In this document: positions 36,146 through 45,115 of the stretch, piece after piece
Numbering within the stretch: position 1 is the first letter of the stretch
Layout of the letters: each line of letters opens with the position of its first letter
From: CPC320 sp002684375
GTDB lineage: Bacteria > Pseudomonadota > Alphaproteobacteria > Rhodobacterales > Rhodobacteraceae
Direction of reading: 5' to 3'
NCBI GenBank assembly: GCA_965662545.1
Contig: CBFIHZ010000015.1
Coordinates: 1-64,000, forward strand
Length of the DNA stretch: 64,000 nucleotides
Notes under the pieces: model-generated
The model's input: only the letters and a program-made list of their open reading frames with translations
What the model was told of the DNA's origin: nothing
The model's database searches: none
Translations under genes and position numbers: made by a program

Positions 36146-36964
36146 TTAGCGGGCGGTCGCGCTGCGGCGTTCGGCATTCAGTTTACGGCTGTACCCTGAT
36201 TGTATGACTTCGACGGCAACCAGCACCAGCACGCTGAAATAAAACGTTGTTTTTGACATGGGTATGATCTCATAGCCAAAAAGCTTTAAGGTCAAGCTTT
36301 CATCGTGCATGGCATGTGCGGCGGCAGGTCCCGCCTCGCCCAGCAAAACCACTCCGACAATTAATAAAATGAACAGGCCAAGTACCTCATACATACGATT
36401 TTTCTCGAGAAACCGCGTCACGCCATCAGCCAGCCAAAGCATCGCGAGCCCTGATAAAATGATGGCGGTTGCCAGCACTGCGAACACATCGGTGATTGCC
36501 AGTGCCGAAAGCACTGAGTCGAACGAAAAAATCAGGTTCATCAAAACGATCATCATCACAACCTGCACTGCAGACTTGCCTGATTTGTTGGCCAGGTCTG
36601 CGTCAAGATGCTCGATTGTCAGCATATGGCTTATTTCTTTAACGGCAGTGTACATGATGAACACACCCCCGATCACAAACACGCAGGTGGCAAAATTGAC
36701 GCCCCCTTCGAGTATCCCGGTCCATGCAAAAATATGGAAGGGTTCAGCGAGGGCATCGATTAGGTGGATCATCACAAACAACAATACCACGCGAAGCGTC
36801 ACGGCGAGGATAATACCCCAAAACCGCACGGCTTTTTGATGCGCAACAGGCGCGCGCTGGCTTTCAATCGAGATGTACAAAAGATTGTCAAAGCCCAAGA
36901 CCGCCTGCAAGAAGCACAGCATCAAAAGCGTGCCAAGGTTTTCTAAGGTGAATAGATCGGTCAT
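36146..36964 (-). CDS. TerC family integral membrane protein
   Basis: 272 residues with about seven to eight membrane segments. The two family motifs are present: AVLGFDNLLYISI near residue 22 and LIFSFDSVLSALAITD near residue 143, with acidic residues in the membrane thought to bind metal ions. Members take part in manganese or calcium export and metal loading of exported proteins, despite the tellurium-resistance name. It stands alone on the minus strand. Confidence 0.9.
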   Translation of the reverse strand: MTDLFTLENLGTLLMLCFLQAVLGFDNLLYISIESQRAPVAHQKAVRFWGIILAVTLRVVLLFVMIHLIDALAEPFHIFAWTGILEGGVNFATCVFVIGGVFIMYTAVKEISHMLTIEHLDADLANKSGKSAVQVVMMIVLMNLIFSFDSVLSALAITDVFAVLATAIILSGLAMLWLADGVTRFLEKNRMYEVLGLFILLIVGVVLLGEAGPAAAHAMHDESLTLKLFGYEIIPMSKTTFYFSVLVLVAVEVIQSGYSRKLNAERRSATAR

Positions 36965-37054
36965 GATGAAATCCCTATGCCGGTTTTTAAAATATACTGT
37001 GACAAATGCTTACAAATCAATGACAGCTTATTGAAAGGCCACCCCTTCAAGTCG

Positions 37055-37843
37055 TCACATTTTACGCCGGCGTTGTGGCGCTTTGCGGCGTGGCTTTGGG
37101 GCCTCCTCTTTGATCTCCAGACCCAATTGATCTCTTAGCACTTTGCGGCGGATTTCTTCGACGGCCCCGGCTTTAAGGGTGTTGAGTTGGAACGGTCCGT
37201 AAGAAATCCGGATTAGCCGGTTCACCGAAAGGCCAATATCTTGAAGCGCGCGGCGAATCTCGCGATTTTTGCCCTCGCGCAGACTGACCGTCAGCCAGGC
37301 ATTCGCGCCTTGCTGTCGGTCAAGCGTCACGGACATGGGTTGAAAATGCTCACCGTCCACTGTTAGCCCTGTGCGCATCGGCGCCAGTTGGGTATCAGTG
37401 GGACGCCCATTTACCCGCACCCGATATTTACGCAGCCACCCCGTGCTTGGCAGTTCCATTTGCCGTTTGACGCCGCCGTCATTGGTCAGCAGCAGCAAGC
37501 CTTCTGAGTTGAGATCGAGCCGGCCAACCGTCATTACGCGCGGCAGCTCTGGTGGCAGTTTGTCATAGATTGTCGGCCGACCTTGTTCGTCGCGGGTGGT
37601 GGTTACCAAGCCGATAGGCTTGTGGTACAGCCACAGCCTTGGCGGTTCAGGCGGGGCCATCGGTTTGCCATCGACAGTGATTTTATCTGCAGCCGTAACA
37701 TTCAGGGCGGCGCGGTTGATTCTTTTGCCGTTGACGGCAATGCGCCCGGCTAAAATCATCTTTTCTGCGTCGCGACGGCTGGCGACGCCGGCGCGGGCCA
37801 GTACTTTGGCGATACGATCGCCGTCAGGGGGTTTTGTATCCAT
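37055..37843 (-). CDS. rluB: 23S rRNA pseudouridine synthase (RluB/RsuA family)
   Basis: 262 residues. An S4 RNA-binding domain opens the protein (RIAKVLARAGVASRRDAEKMILAGRIAVNG). The catalytic aspartate is in VGRLDLNSEGLLLLTNDG near residue 107. LREGKNREIRRALQDIGLSVNRLIRISYGPF is the conserved C-terminal block. A basic tail (KPRRKAPQRRRKM) may aid RNA binding. It converts a uridine of 23S rRNA to pseudouridine. Divergent from tadA, a pairing common in Alphaproteobacteria. Confidence 0.93.
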   Translation of the reverse strand: MDTKPPDGDRIAKVLARAGVASRRDAEKMILAGRIAVNGKRINRAALNVTAADKITVDGKPMAPPEPPRLWLYHKPIGLVTTTRDEQGRPTIYDKLPPELPRVMTVGRLDLNSEGLLLLTNDGGVKRQMELPSTGWLRKYRVRVNGRPTDTQLAPMRTGLTVDGEHFQPMSVTLDRQQGANAWLTVSLREGKNREIRRALQDIGLSVNRLIRISYGPFQLNTLKAGAVEEIRRKVLRDQLGLEIKEEAPKPRRKAPQRRRKM

Positions 37844-37904
37844 CCTGACCGTCTAGAATAAAATCCTAGCTTGCGAAAGTCGCTTTGACGTCGCAAGACG
37901 GGAT

Positions 37905-38354
37905 ATGAGCTTTCGGTCTTTCATGCATGTCGCGCTTCTCGAGGCGCGCGCGGCGGCGGCCCGCGGTGAAATCCCCGTCGGGGCGGTCGTCGTCGATGCC
38001 GCGGGTCAGGTGGTGGCGCAAGCGGGCAACCGCACTCGCGAATTGAACGATCCTTCGGCGCATGCCGAACTTTTGGCAATCCGTGCGGCCTGTCAGCGTA
38101 TTGGACAGGAACGTCTGGCCAATCACGATCTCTATGTGACGCTTGAACCCTGTCCGATGTGTGCCGGTTTAATCGCTGCGGCGCGTATAAGGCGGCTTTA
38201 TTACGGGGCGACAGATGCGAAATCCGGAGGTGTAGGGCAGGGACCTCGGGTGTTCAGCCATCCGCAAAGTCACCATACCCCAGAGATATTTGAGGGTATA
38301 GACGGCGCGGAATGCGCCGCCTTACTCAAGGCTTTTTTTAACCGGCTCAGATAG
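37905..38354 (+). CDS. tadA: tRNA-specific adenosine deaminase
   Basis: 149 residues of the cytidine/deoxycytidylate deaminase fold. The zinc site is HAELLAI (His and catalytic Glu) with PCPMCAG. IPVGAVVVDAAG, TLEPCPMC and the FNRLR end match TadA, which makes inosine at the wobble position of tRNA-Arg. The 3' end overlaps the convergent ileS gene by 8 bp, so the two genes share their last codons on opposite strands. Confidence 0.93.
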   Translation: MSFRSFMHVALLEARAAAARGEIPVGAVVVDAAGQVVAQAGNRTRELNDPSAHAELLAIRAACQRIGQERLANHDLYVTLEPCPMCAGLIAAARIRRLYYGATDAKSGGVGQGPRVFSHPQSHHTPEIFEGIDGAECAALLKAFFNRLR

Positions 38355-41262
38355 CACTCCGCTCACCCAGAGCTTCGTTGCACCGGGTACAGGTTGCTGG
38401 ATGGGTGTGGCCGCCGACATCAGGTAAAATTTTCCAACACCGCTGACATTTCTCGCCCTGTGCATTTTGGAAAACCACGGCAATTGCGGGGTTTTCGGGC
38501 AGCCGGAAGGCTTCGCTAGGGGCGGGCTCGTCGGTGAGGGAGATGGCTGAAGTGATGCAGATATCTTCAAAAGCCACTGATTTTAACGTTGCAAGCATGT
38601 TGGCATCACTGACATGCACCACCGGTGCGGCCTCAAGGCTGGCGCCAATTACCTTGTCCACACGCTGTACCTCCAGCGCGGCTGTCACCACCCGCCGCGC
38701 ATTGCGCAAGTGTGTCCATTTTGCGGCCAGTTCCGGGTTCAGCCAGTCGCGCGGCGTGTCGGGGATATCTGTGAGGTGGATGCTGTTATCATCGCCTGGC
38801 CGGCGTTCAAGCCAGACCTCTTCCATGGTAAAGACCAAAACCGGTGCCAACCATGTGGTTAGACGCTCAAACAGTAATTCAAGCACGCAGCGGGCCGCTC
38901 GGCGGGTGGCGGTGTCGCCGTCACAATAAAGAACATCTTTGCGAATATCGAAATAAAAGGCTGACAGATCGACGGTCGCAAACTGGAACAGAGTTTGGAA
39001 AACGCCTTGGAAATCATAGACGGCATAGCCGGTGCGCACGGTTTCGTCCAATTCGGCCAAACGGTGCAGTACCCATTGCTCCAACTCCGGCATGTCCTTG
39101 GGGTCGACGTGGTCGGCCTTAGTATTATGGGCCAGGGCACCAAGCATGAAACGCATGGTGTTGCGCAGACGGCGATAGCTGTCAGCCACTCCCTTCAGGA
39201 TCTCAGGGCCGATACGCAGGTCGGCGCTATAATCGGATTGAGCGACCCAAAGGCGCAGGATATCGGCACCATATTGTTTGGTCACATCCTCTGGGCTGAC
39301 GGTGTTACCCAGCGATTTGGACATCTTGATGCCCTTTTCATCCAGCGTAAAGCCATGGGTCAATACCCCGCGATAAGGTGCGCGGCCCCGGGTACCGCAG
39401 GCTTGCAGCATTGACGAATGAAACCAGCCGCGGTGCTGGTCGGTGCCCTCAAGATAAAGATCGGCCAGCCCGTCTTGCGAGCCATCTTCGCGGTCGCGCA
39501 GCACAAAGGCATGGGTCGAGCCTGAATCGAACCAAACGTCAAGTATATCAAATACCTGAACGTAATCTTCGGGCGTAACAAGGCCGGCGAGGAACCGCTC
39601 TTTTGCGCCGTCTTTATACCATGCATCGGCGCCTTCAAGCTCAAAGGCTTCGGCAATACGGGCGTTGACTTCCGCGTTGCGCAGCAAAAAGTCGCGGTCG
39701 GTAGGCAGCGCACCCTTTTTGGTGAAACAGCTCAGCGGCACGCCCCAGGCGCGTTGCCGGGACAGCACCCAGTCGGGACGGGCGGCAATCATCGAATAGA
39801 GCCGGTTGCGTCCAGTTTGGGGCGTCCAAGTGACCAATTGGTCGATTGAGTTCAAGGCCCGATCGCGGATGGTTTTGCCGTATTGATCCTGTCCGTCATT
39901 CACGTCGCGGTCGATGGCGGCAAACCATTGAGGCGTGTTGCGAAAAATTACCGGCGCTTTGGATCGCCAGGAATGTGGATAGCTATGGGCCACACGACCA
40001 CGGGCGATGATACCGCCGGCCTCGACCAGCTTTGCGATCACGGCGGTATTTGCTTTACCCTCTTTACCCTTGCGATCGAAAACTTCCAGACCTGCGAAAA
40101 AAGGCACATGGGGCAGAAATTCGCTGGCCTCGCCAACGTTATGGGTCATCCGGTCGGTCCAACCGCGTTGGACAAAACAGTCATAATCGTCGGCACCGTG
40201 GCTTGGGGCGGTATGCACAAAGCCGGTTCCGGCCTCTTCGGTGACGTGATCGCCGTCGATCATTGGAACGTTGTAAGACCAAAAATCATCCAGAGCGGCC
40301 AGTGGGTGGGTGCAGACCGCGCCGGCAAGCTCGTCGCCAGAGACCGTACGCAGGCGGCTAAAGCCCGTCACCCGCGATTTGCTCAGGCACTCTTCGGCCA
40401 GAGCATCTGCGAATAGATAAAGGTCGCCGGGATTGGTCCAGCTTTCGTCTTCGGTCTCGTCGACCTGGTAAAGCCCATAGGAAATTTTTGGATTATAGGC
40501 GACGGCCTTGTTCGACGGGATTGTCCAGGGCGTGGTGGTCCAGATTACCACCCGCGCGGTGGCCAGATCCTCTGCGAGATTGCTCTTGTCTGTTTGAAAG
40601 GCAAACGGCACCCAGATGGTGTGCGATTTATGCTCATGATATTCGATTTCGGCCTCGGCCAGCGCGGTTTTTTCAACCGGTGACCACATCACTGGCTTTG
40701 AGCCTTGATACAATGTGCCGGTCATCAAAAACGTCATAAATTCTTCTGCAATCACACGCTCGGCGTGAAAATTCATGGTCAGATAGGGGTTTTCCCATGC
40801 ACCAGTGACGCCAAGGCGTTTAAACTCGGCACGTTGGATATCAACCCAGCCCTCGGCAAAGCTGCGACATTCCTGCCGGAAATCCAGCATGGGCACTTCG
40901 TCTTTGTTTTTTCCTTTTTTGCGGTAATTCTCTTCGATCTTCCACTCGATCGGCAGGCCGTGGCAATCCCAACCGGGGATATAGCGGGCATCTTTGCCCA
41001 TCATTTGTTGGCTGCGTACCACCATATCTTTCAGGATTTTGTTCAGCGCATGACCAATATGCAAATGTCCGTTAGCATAGGGGGGGCCGTCATGCAGGGT
41101 GAAATTTTCGCGTCCTGTTTTTTCCCGCAGGCGATCATAAATACCTATACGTTCCCAGCGCGCCAGCCAGTCAGGTTCGCGTTTAGGCAGCCCTGCCCGC
41201 ATCGGAAATGTGGTTTTTGGCAGGTTCAGCGTGTCTTTGTATTCGGGGATCTGGTCAGACAT
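38347..41262 (-). CDS. ileS: isoleucyl-tRNA synthetase
   Basis: 971 residues from ATG 41262, preceded by GAAAGG; an upstream in-frame ATG at 41331 adds 23 non-conserved residues. Class I signature HIGH at residues 68-71 (NGHLHIGHALNK) and KMSKS in EKGIKMSKSLGN. The editing domain CP1 lies between. The C-terminal zinc finger is CQRCWKILPDVGGHTHPATCTRC. It charges tRNA-Ile. The tail-to-tail overlap with tadA is 8 bp. Confidence 0.97.
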   Translation of the reverse strand: MSDQIPEYKDTLNLPKTTFPMRAGLPKREPDWLARWERIGIYDRLREKTGRENFTLHDGPPYANGHLHIGHALNKILKDMVVRSQQMMGKDARYIPGWDCHGLPIEWKIEENYRKKGKNKDEVPMLDFRQECRSFAEGWVDIQRAEFKRLGVTGAWENPYLTMNFHAERVIAEEFMTFLMTGTLYQGSKPVMWSPVEKTALAEAEIEYHEHKSHTIWVPFAFQTDKSNLAEDLATARVVIWTTTPWTIPSNKAVAYNPKISYGLYQVDETEDESWTNPGDLYLFADALAEECLSKSRVTGFSRLRTVSGDELAGAVCTHPLAALDDFWSYNVPMIDGDHVTEEAGTGFVHTAPSHGADDYDCFVQRGWTDRMTHNVGEASEFLPHVPFFAGLEVFDRKGKEGKANTAVIAKLVEAGGIIARGRVAHSYPHSWRSKAPVIFRNTPQWFAAIDRDVNDGQDQYGKTIRDRALNSIDQLVTWTPQTGRNRLYSMIAARPDWVLSRQRAWGVPLSCFTKKGALPTDRDFLLRNAEVNARIAEAFELEGADAWYKDGAKERFLAGLVTPEDYVQVFDILDVWFDSGSTHAFVLRDREDGSQDGLADLYLEGTDQHRGWFHSSMLQACGTRGRAPYRGVLTHGFTLDEKGIKMSKSLGNTVSPEDVTKQYGADILRLWVAQSDYSADLRIGPEILKGVADSYRRLRNTMRFMLGALAHNTKADHVDPKDMPELEQWVLHRLAELDETVRTGYAVYDFQGVFQTLFQFATVDLSAFYFDIRKDVLYCDGDTATRRAARCVLELLFERLTTWLAPVLVFTMEEVWLERRPGDDNSIHLTDIPDTPRDWLNPELAAKWTHLRNARRVVTAALEVQRVDKVIGASLEAAPVVHVSDANMLATLKSVAFEDICITSAISLTDEPAPSEAFRLPENPAIAVVFQNAQGEKCQRCWKILPDVGGHTHPATCTRCNEALGERSAI

Positions 41263-41700
41263 TTGGGAACCTTTCAGGGATCGGTCTTGGACAATTCTGG
41301 ATGGGTTGGCAGGGGCGGAGGGATGTCTCAAACGCCGAATCCCGGCAGCTCGTCTCGATTAGAGCGCCGGGCATGTAATTCGGTTTATGAAGTTCTTAGC
41401 AAAGTTCATAGGCAGTGCTTATAGGGCGCAGATACGCCGGGGTCCAGACCCTAGCCAGGTTGGATCAGAGTGGAGTGAACGATCGTTTGCAGTTTTGCTC
41501 GATTCGCCAAGTTGGGATCGCAGTCAGGAACTGGGGGGCTGCGCTCTTATCGTATGTTGAATGATATAAAGTGAAGATTTGACTCGATTTATTTTATTTG
41601 GTATTTAATTTACCAATTATAAGGACTATATGTGCCAAAGAGAAATCAAAGACCATTGTCGTCATAATTTGCGAAAAAGAACGAACTGAAAGAGGATAAA
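41263..41700. other. divergent control region between ileS and the small membrane protein gene
   Basis: About 440 bp. The part next to ileS has an inverted repeat CCCGGC...GCCGGG around 41341-41375. The distal part (41540-41640) is AT-rich and contains TTGGTA-N7-TACCAA at 41598-41616, given as its own entry. The ribosome site AGAGGA at 41691-41696 belongs to the next gene. No coding sequence seen. Confidence 0.45.
41598..41616 (+). promoter_or_regulatory. palindromic operator candidate upstream of the globin unit
   Basis: TTGGTA, seven AT-only bases, TACCAA: a perfect 6-bp inverted repeat in an AT-rich setting, about 85 bp before the start at 41701. The half-sites equal those of the palindrome upstream of glcD, though the spacing differs (7 against 9). 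The regulator is unknown; nitric-oxide or redox regulators would fit a globin gene but the site is not a classical FNR or NsrR box. Confidence 0.4.
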
Positions 41701-41853
41701 ATGTCTATTTTTGATGCTTTGCTCTATCCGGGCACTTTGGTGTGTCGCCGTATGGGAATCGACCCCGAAAGCGACCAAGGATTGATTCGATCAATGTTTA
41801 ACATGTTGATCTATCTGGTTGTGATTTTATGCGGCCTGTGGGCAGCGATGTAA
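41701..41853 (+). CDS. small membrane protein, 50 residues, upstream of the globin gene
   Basis: ATG 41701 is preceded by AGAGGA with 4-nt spacing. The protein starts MSIFDALLYPGTLVCRRMG, has an acidic linker IDPESDQGLIRS and ends in one hydrophobic helix (MLIYLVVILCGLWAAM) with no charged residue at the C-terminus. The stop is 2 bp before the likely globin start, so both are probably co-translated. I do not recognise the family. The good ribosome site, the clear transmembrane helix and the tight linkage support a real gene. Confidence 0.65.
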   Translation: MSIFDALLYPGTLVCRRMGIDPESDQGLIRSMFNMLIYLVVILCGLWAAM

Positions 41854-41855
41854 AA

Positions 41856-42272
41856 ATGCTTGAACCGCGGGTAGATATAACACCGCATGAAATCGCCCAA
41901 GTCGTTGCGGCATTTTATGGGCGGGTACGGCAACACCCGGTTTTGGGACCCATCTTCTTTTCGATCCTGTCGCGTGATGCGAGTATATGGCGTGCACATG
42001 AGGAGAAGATCACAGAATTTTGGTGTAATGCCATCCTTCATAAAAGCAGCTATTCTGGGAACCCGATGTTGGTCCATAGTGGTATCAGTGCCTTGCAGCC
42101 TCACCATTTTGCGATTTGGCTGGAGCTGTTTGACCAGACGCTGACGCATGTTTTAGGTGAAAAAGCGGCGCAGGATTGGTCGCAATTGGCGCATCGGATC
42201 GGCCGGGGCTTGCGATTAGGTGTTGAGGCTTCACGCAAGCGTGCCGACGCACCGCCTGACCTGCGCTTATAG
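41856..42272 (+). CDS. group III truncated hemoglobin
   Basis: 138 residues from ATG 41856; an in-frame ATG at 41829 lies inside the small gene upstream. The short 2/2 globin fold matches Campylobacter Ctb-type group III: VAAFYGRVRQHPVLGPIF, EEKITEFWCNAILHKSSYSGNPMLVH and IWLELFDQTL. His74 in PMLVH is the likely proximal haem ligand, and Trp in AIWLEL matches the conserved G8 Trp. Such globins bind oxygen or nitric oxide with high affinity and may detoxify NO. It forms a two-gene unit with the small membrane protein. Confidence 0.9.
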   Translation: MLEPRVDITPHEIAQVVAAFYGRVRQHPVLGPIFFSILSRDASIWRAHEEKITEFWCNAILHKSSYSGNPMLVHSGISALQPHHFAIWLELFDQTLTHVLGEKAAQDWSQLAHRIGRGLRLGVEASRKRADAPPDLRL

Positions 42273-42588
42273 GCAGGTCTTGCAAGGGTGTGATCACGCT
42301 TGCAGCTGTGGGGTGTCACCTCGATTGCGCCGAAATTTTTGATAGGGGCCTAGTGAGTAGGGGTCCGCCCATCGATTGCTTTCGTATCGCCAGATAAAAC
42401 GTCTTGCGTGACGTCTCGTATGGAACGCCGCAGCCTGATCAACAGCGACATCGGGGCGGTAAAAGGCCTCTTCTTTAAAGTGTTCCGTCTCGAGTCGCAG
42501 TTTGAAGCTTTTATGACAACGAAAGGTCTGAACCGAACTCAACGGGTGTGCCCCATTTTAGTATACTGGCATCAATACGCTGCGACGT
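42273..42588. other. intergenic region after the globin gene
   Basis: About 315 bp between convergent genes. A minus frame at 42294-42542 has no recognisable content. I see no strong terminator. Confidence 0.35.
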
Positions 42589-42933
42589 TTAATAGTCGCA
42601 TTTTCCGGTCAGCGCGAGTGTTCCGTTGCTCAGGCTCGCTGTGAGGCTTTCCTCATCCACTGGCTGATCCCAGAGGACGTCTGATGTGCCGTAATACAGT
42701 ATACAATGCCTGGTGCTGGCCAATTTAGCCGCTTGCAGAGCCCCTGAAACCCCTTGATCTGCGCGCCCGACTTTGACCGCAATCGTCTGACGGTTACGCC
42801 GTGTTGATTTCAGCGAGGTTGGATAATAGTTGCCGTCAAACAGTACCCGGTTTTTCCCAAATCCGCCCCCGTCTTTGCTGCATCCGCCGATGCCAAGGCT
42901 CACCGCTGTTCCAAGAACCAGTATTTTTGCCAA
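42589..42933 (-). CDS. small lipoprotein of unknown function
   Basis: 114 residues from TTG 42933, which has AGGGAAA directly upstream and yields a clean lipoprotein signal (LAKILVLGTAVSLGIGGC). A longer frame from ATG 43038 would put 35 hydrophilic residues before the signal. The mature part (VLFDGNYYPTSLKSTRRNRQTIAVKV ... GALQAAKLASTRHCILYYGTSDVLW ... LTGKC) resembles a small conserved Rhodobacteraceae envelope family with a RxxFxVxV and GTRYCIxxYGTS pattern. Lipid attachment at the cysteine of GGC. Confidence 0.7.
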   Translation of the reverse strand: MAKILVLGTAVSLGIGGCSKDGGGFGKNRVLFDGNYYPTSLKSTRRNRQTIAVKVGRADQGVSGALQAAKLASTRHCILYYGTSDVLWDQPVDEESLTASLSNGTLALTGKCDY

Positions 42934-43293
42934 TTTCCCTGTGGTTTTAGCTGTGGCGGAAAGATCTGCGCACCATTGCTTTGTGTGCAGCAACGCGGCT
43001 GTGTTTCGTTGCAGGATAAGGTTGATAGGCTTTATCATTCAGACTGTCCCAATACTTGTTTTAGTGATTTTTTGACTAAAAGTGTGTATCACATCGCGCA
43101 GCAAACCGATATGTTTGTTTTCTTTTTAGACCTTTGCCTGCTGTTTACGGCATGGATATTTCGATATGGTTGCTGTTTCAGGATGCACCCGTTGGTCAAC
43201 CAGATACCTTTCACCCGTCCTATCAAATTAGGTTTGATTTTCAAGGCATGACTCAAACTAACCGGGGCATATAGGTGCCATCTTGTGATAAGG

Positions 43294-44265
43294 CTAAGAG
43301 CTGTGGACCAATGCTCTGGTAAAGACCGCATTATCCACATTGCCGCCTGAAATAATTGCGATTACCGCAGGTCCCTCAATTTTTTTGGGGTGGAATAGCG
43401 CTGCTGCCAGTGCAACCGCGCCACCGGGTTCGACCACCAGTTTGAGCCTTTGAAATGCCACCGCCATTGCCTGCAGCGCCTCGGTTTCTGTGACCACAAG
43501 CCCCGGACCGCAAAGGCGGTGCATAATTGGAAAGGTCAATTCCCCCGGCTGTGGCGTGACAATCGCGTCACAAAGGCCACCAGCCATTTGTGTGTTGCGC
43601 TGGATCTGGCCGCTGGCAAGAGATCTGGCTGTATCATCAAAACCTTCGGGTTCGCAGGGGCGAGCCCGCAATTCCGGCGCGGACGCCTCAAGTGCCAGCG
43701 CGATGCCCGAGGTCAAGCCACCGCCGCCGCAGCACACCAGCACATCGGCGTTTGTCACGCCGGCGGCTTGGGCCTGTGCGGCCAGTTCTAACCCGATAGT
43801 GCCCTGACCGGCGATCACTTGCGGTTCGTCATAAGGTTTGATCAACGTTAAACCGCGCTGCCGTGATAAGGTGTCACCCAGCGCTTCGCGGCTTTCATTG
43901 GCTCGATCATAAAGCACCACCTCGGCGCCTAGCGCGCGGGTGTTGGCGATTTTTAACTGGGGTGCGTCGGAGGGCATGATAATCACCGCCGGACAGCCAT
44001 GCTGCCGCGCCGCCAAAGCAATGCCTTGGGCGTGATTTCCAGAGGAAAACGCAATTACACCTTTTTCCCTCTCGGTCGGGTCCAGCGCGGAAACAGCCGA
44101 GAAGGCTCCGCGATATTTGAAACTACCGGTTTTCTGCAGGCATTCGGGCTTCACCAAGACCTGCCGACCGGCGATTTCATCCAAAAAAGGTGAGGACAGT
44201 AAGGGGGTTCTGACGGCGCGGCCCTCAAGACGTTCAGCGGCTGCGGTGATTAGACCAATATTCAT
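43294..44265 (-). CDS. threonine/serine dehydratase-like PLP enzyme
   Basis: 323 residues, fold type II PLP enzyme. The PLP lysine is in KTGSFKYRGA near residue 50; SSGNHAQGIALAA and the glycine-rich phosphate loop CCGGGGLTSG follow. The C-terminal regulatory ACT domain of biosynthetic IlvA is absent, so this is the short catabolic or racemase type (threonine dehydratase, serine racemase or 3-hydroxyaspartate dehydratase). These cannot be separated by sight. Confidence 0.88.
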   Translation of the reverse strand: MNIGLITAAAERLEGRAVRTPLLSSPFLDEIAGRQVLVKPECLQKTGSFKYRGAFSAVSALDPTEREKGVIAFSSGNHAQGIALAARQHGCPAVIIMPSDAPQLKIANTRALGAEVVLYDRANESREALGDTLSRQRGLTLIKPYDEPQVIAGQGTIGLELAAQAQAAGVTNADVLVCCGGGGLTSGIALALEASAPELRARPCEPEGFDDTARSLASGQIQRNTQMAGGLCDAIVTPQPGELTFPIMHRLCGPGLVVTETEALQAMAVAFQRLKLVVEPGGAVALAAALFHPKKIEGPAVIAIISGGNVDNAVFTRALVHSS

Positions 44266-44305
44266 GGGGAATCTTTTACCTTTGAAAGCGAGACGCGTCG
44301 CGTGT

Positions 44306-44995
44306 TTACAACGAGGGTATTAAATTAGGAATCGGGCGCAGATCGTTAAGGACATGGCGCGGCCTCCAGGGTAGGCGATCGATCGGGTCGTTGTTTCGAT
44401 TGACCCACGCGGTGGTAAAGCCATAGCCCGTAGCGGCTGCAGCGTCCCAGCCGTTGGAAGAAACAAACAAAACCTCATCCGAGCAGCAATTGAACCGTGC
44501 CGCAACCAGATCATATACCGCTGCCGCGGGTTTGAAGATACCAACGGATTCGACTGATAAGACATCGTCAAGTACCGCTTCTAACTCGGCCGATCGCACG
44601 GCGCCTTGCAACATTTCAGGCGATCCGTTCGATAAAATCGCGGTGTTGAGGCCAGCAGTTTTGAGGTGTGACAAAACTGTGGGGACTTCGGGATAAGCCG
44701 ATAATTCCCAATAGAGCGCCAAGAGGCGTTCGCGCAAGGGAGCATCGTTTTCTAGTTTGTTTGCTTCAAGCGCCCAGTCAAGGCCATCTTGGGTAACCTG
44801 CCAAAAATCTGTGTGCGCTCCGGTCACCGCGCGCAGCCAAGTATATTGTAATTGCTTAAGCCGCCAATCTTCGGCCACTTTTGGCCAATGTGGCGTGAAG
44901 CTTTGATAATCGGGTTCTGCGGCGGCTTGGCGGGCGGCGGCAGCGACATCAAACAAGGTGCCATAGGCGTCGAAAATACAGGTGGTGATGGGCAT
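44306..44995 (-). CDS. haloacid dehalogenase, type II (HAD superfamily)
   Basis: 229 residues. The nucleophile is Asp9 in CIFDAYGTLFD; motif II Ser is in AILSNGSPEML; motif III Lys in VGIFKPAAAVYDLV; SSNGWDAAAATGYGFTTAWVNR is the conserved block of L-2-haloacid dehalogenases. It hydrolyses short 2-haloalkanoic acids to hydroxy acids. A generic HAD phosphatase is less likely because of the SNGWD block. Confidence 0.92.
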   Translation of the reverse strand: MPITTCIFDAYGTLFDVAAAARQAAAEPDYQSFTPHWPKVAEDWRLKQLQYTWLRAVTGAHTDFWQVTQDGLDWALEANKLENDAPLRERLLALYWELSAYPEVPTVLSHLKTAGLNTAILSNGSPEMLQGAVRSAELEAVLDDVLSVESVGIFKPAAAVYDLVAARFNCCSDEVLFVSSNGWDAAAATGYGFTTAWVNRNNDPIDRLPWRPRHVLNDLRPIPNLIPSL

Positions 44996-45014
44996 GGGTG
45001 CTCTCCTCAGGCCG

Positions 45015-45027
45015 TGTCACTGTGACA
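45015..45027. promoter_or_regulatory. perfect 13-bp palindrome upstream of the dehalogenase gene
   Basis: TGTCACTGTGACA, 20 bp upstream of the dehalogenase start on the minus strand. The half-site TGTCAC recalls several repressor operators. It would block ribosome loading or elongation, or be part of a promoter for the gene. No regulator lies adjacent. Confidence 0.3.
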
Positions 45028-45115
45028 TGGCGGTCGCCTGTACAAAAGCAAAAACAGTCATACCTTTTGCACAAACCGCCAGAGGTTGACCCGGGCGGCC
45101 CGACGGCCTGTCGCT

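Noticed and set aside
41781..41795. ATTGAT-TCG-ATCAAT, similar to an FNR box
   Set aside because: Spacing between half-sites is 3 where FNR/CRP-type boxes need 4, and it lies inside the small coding sequence.
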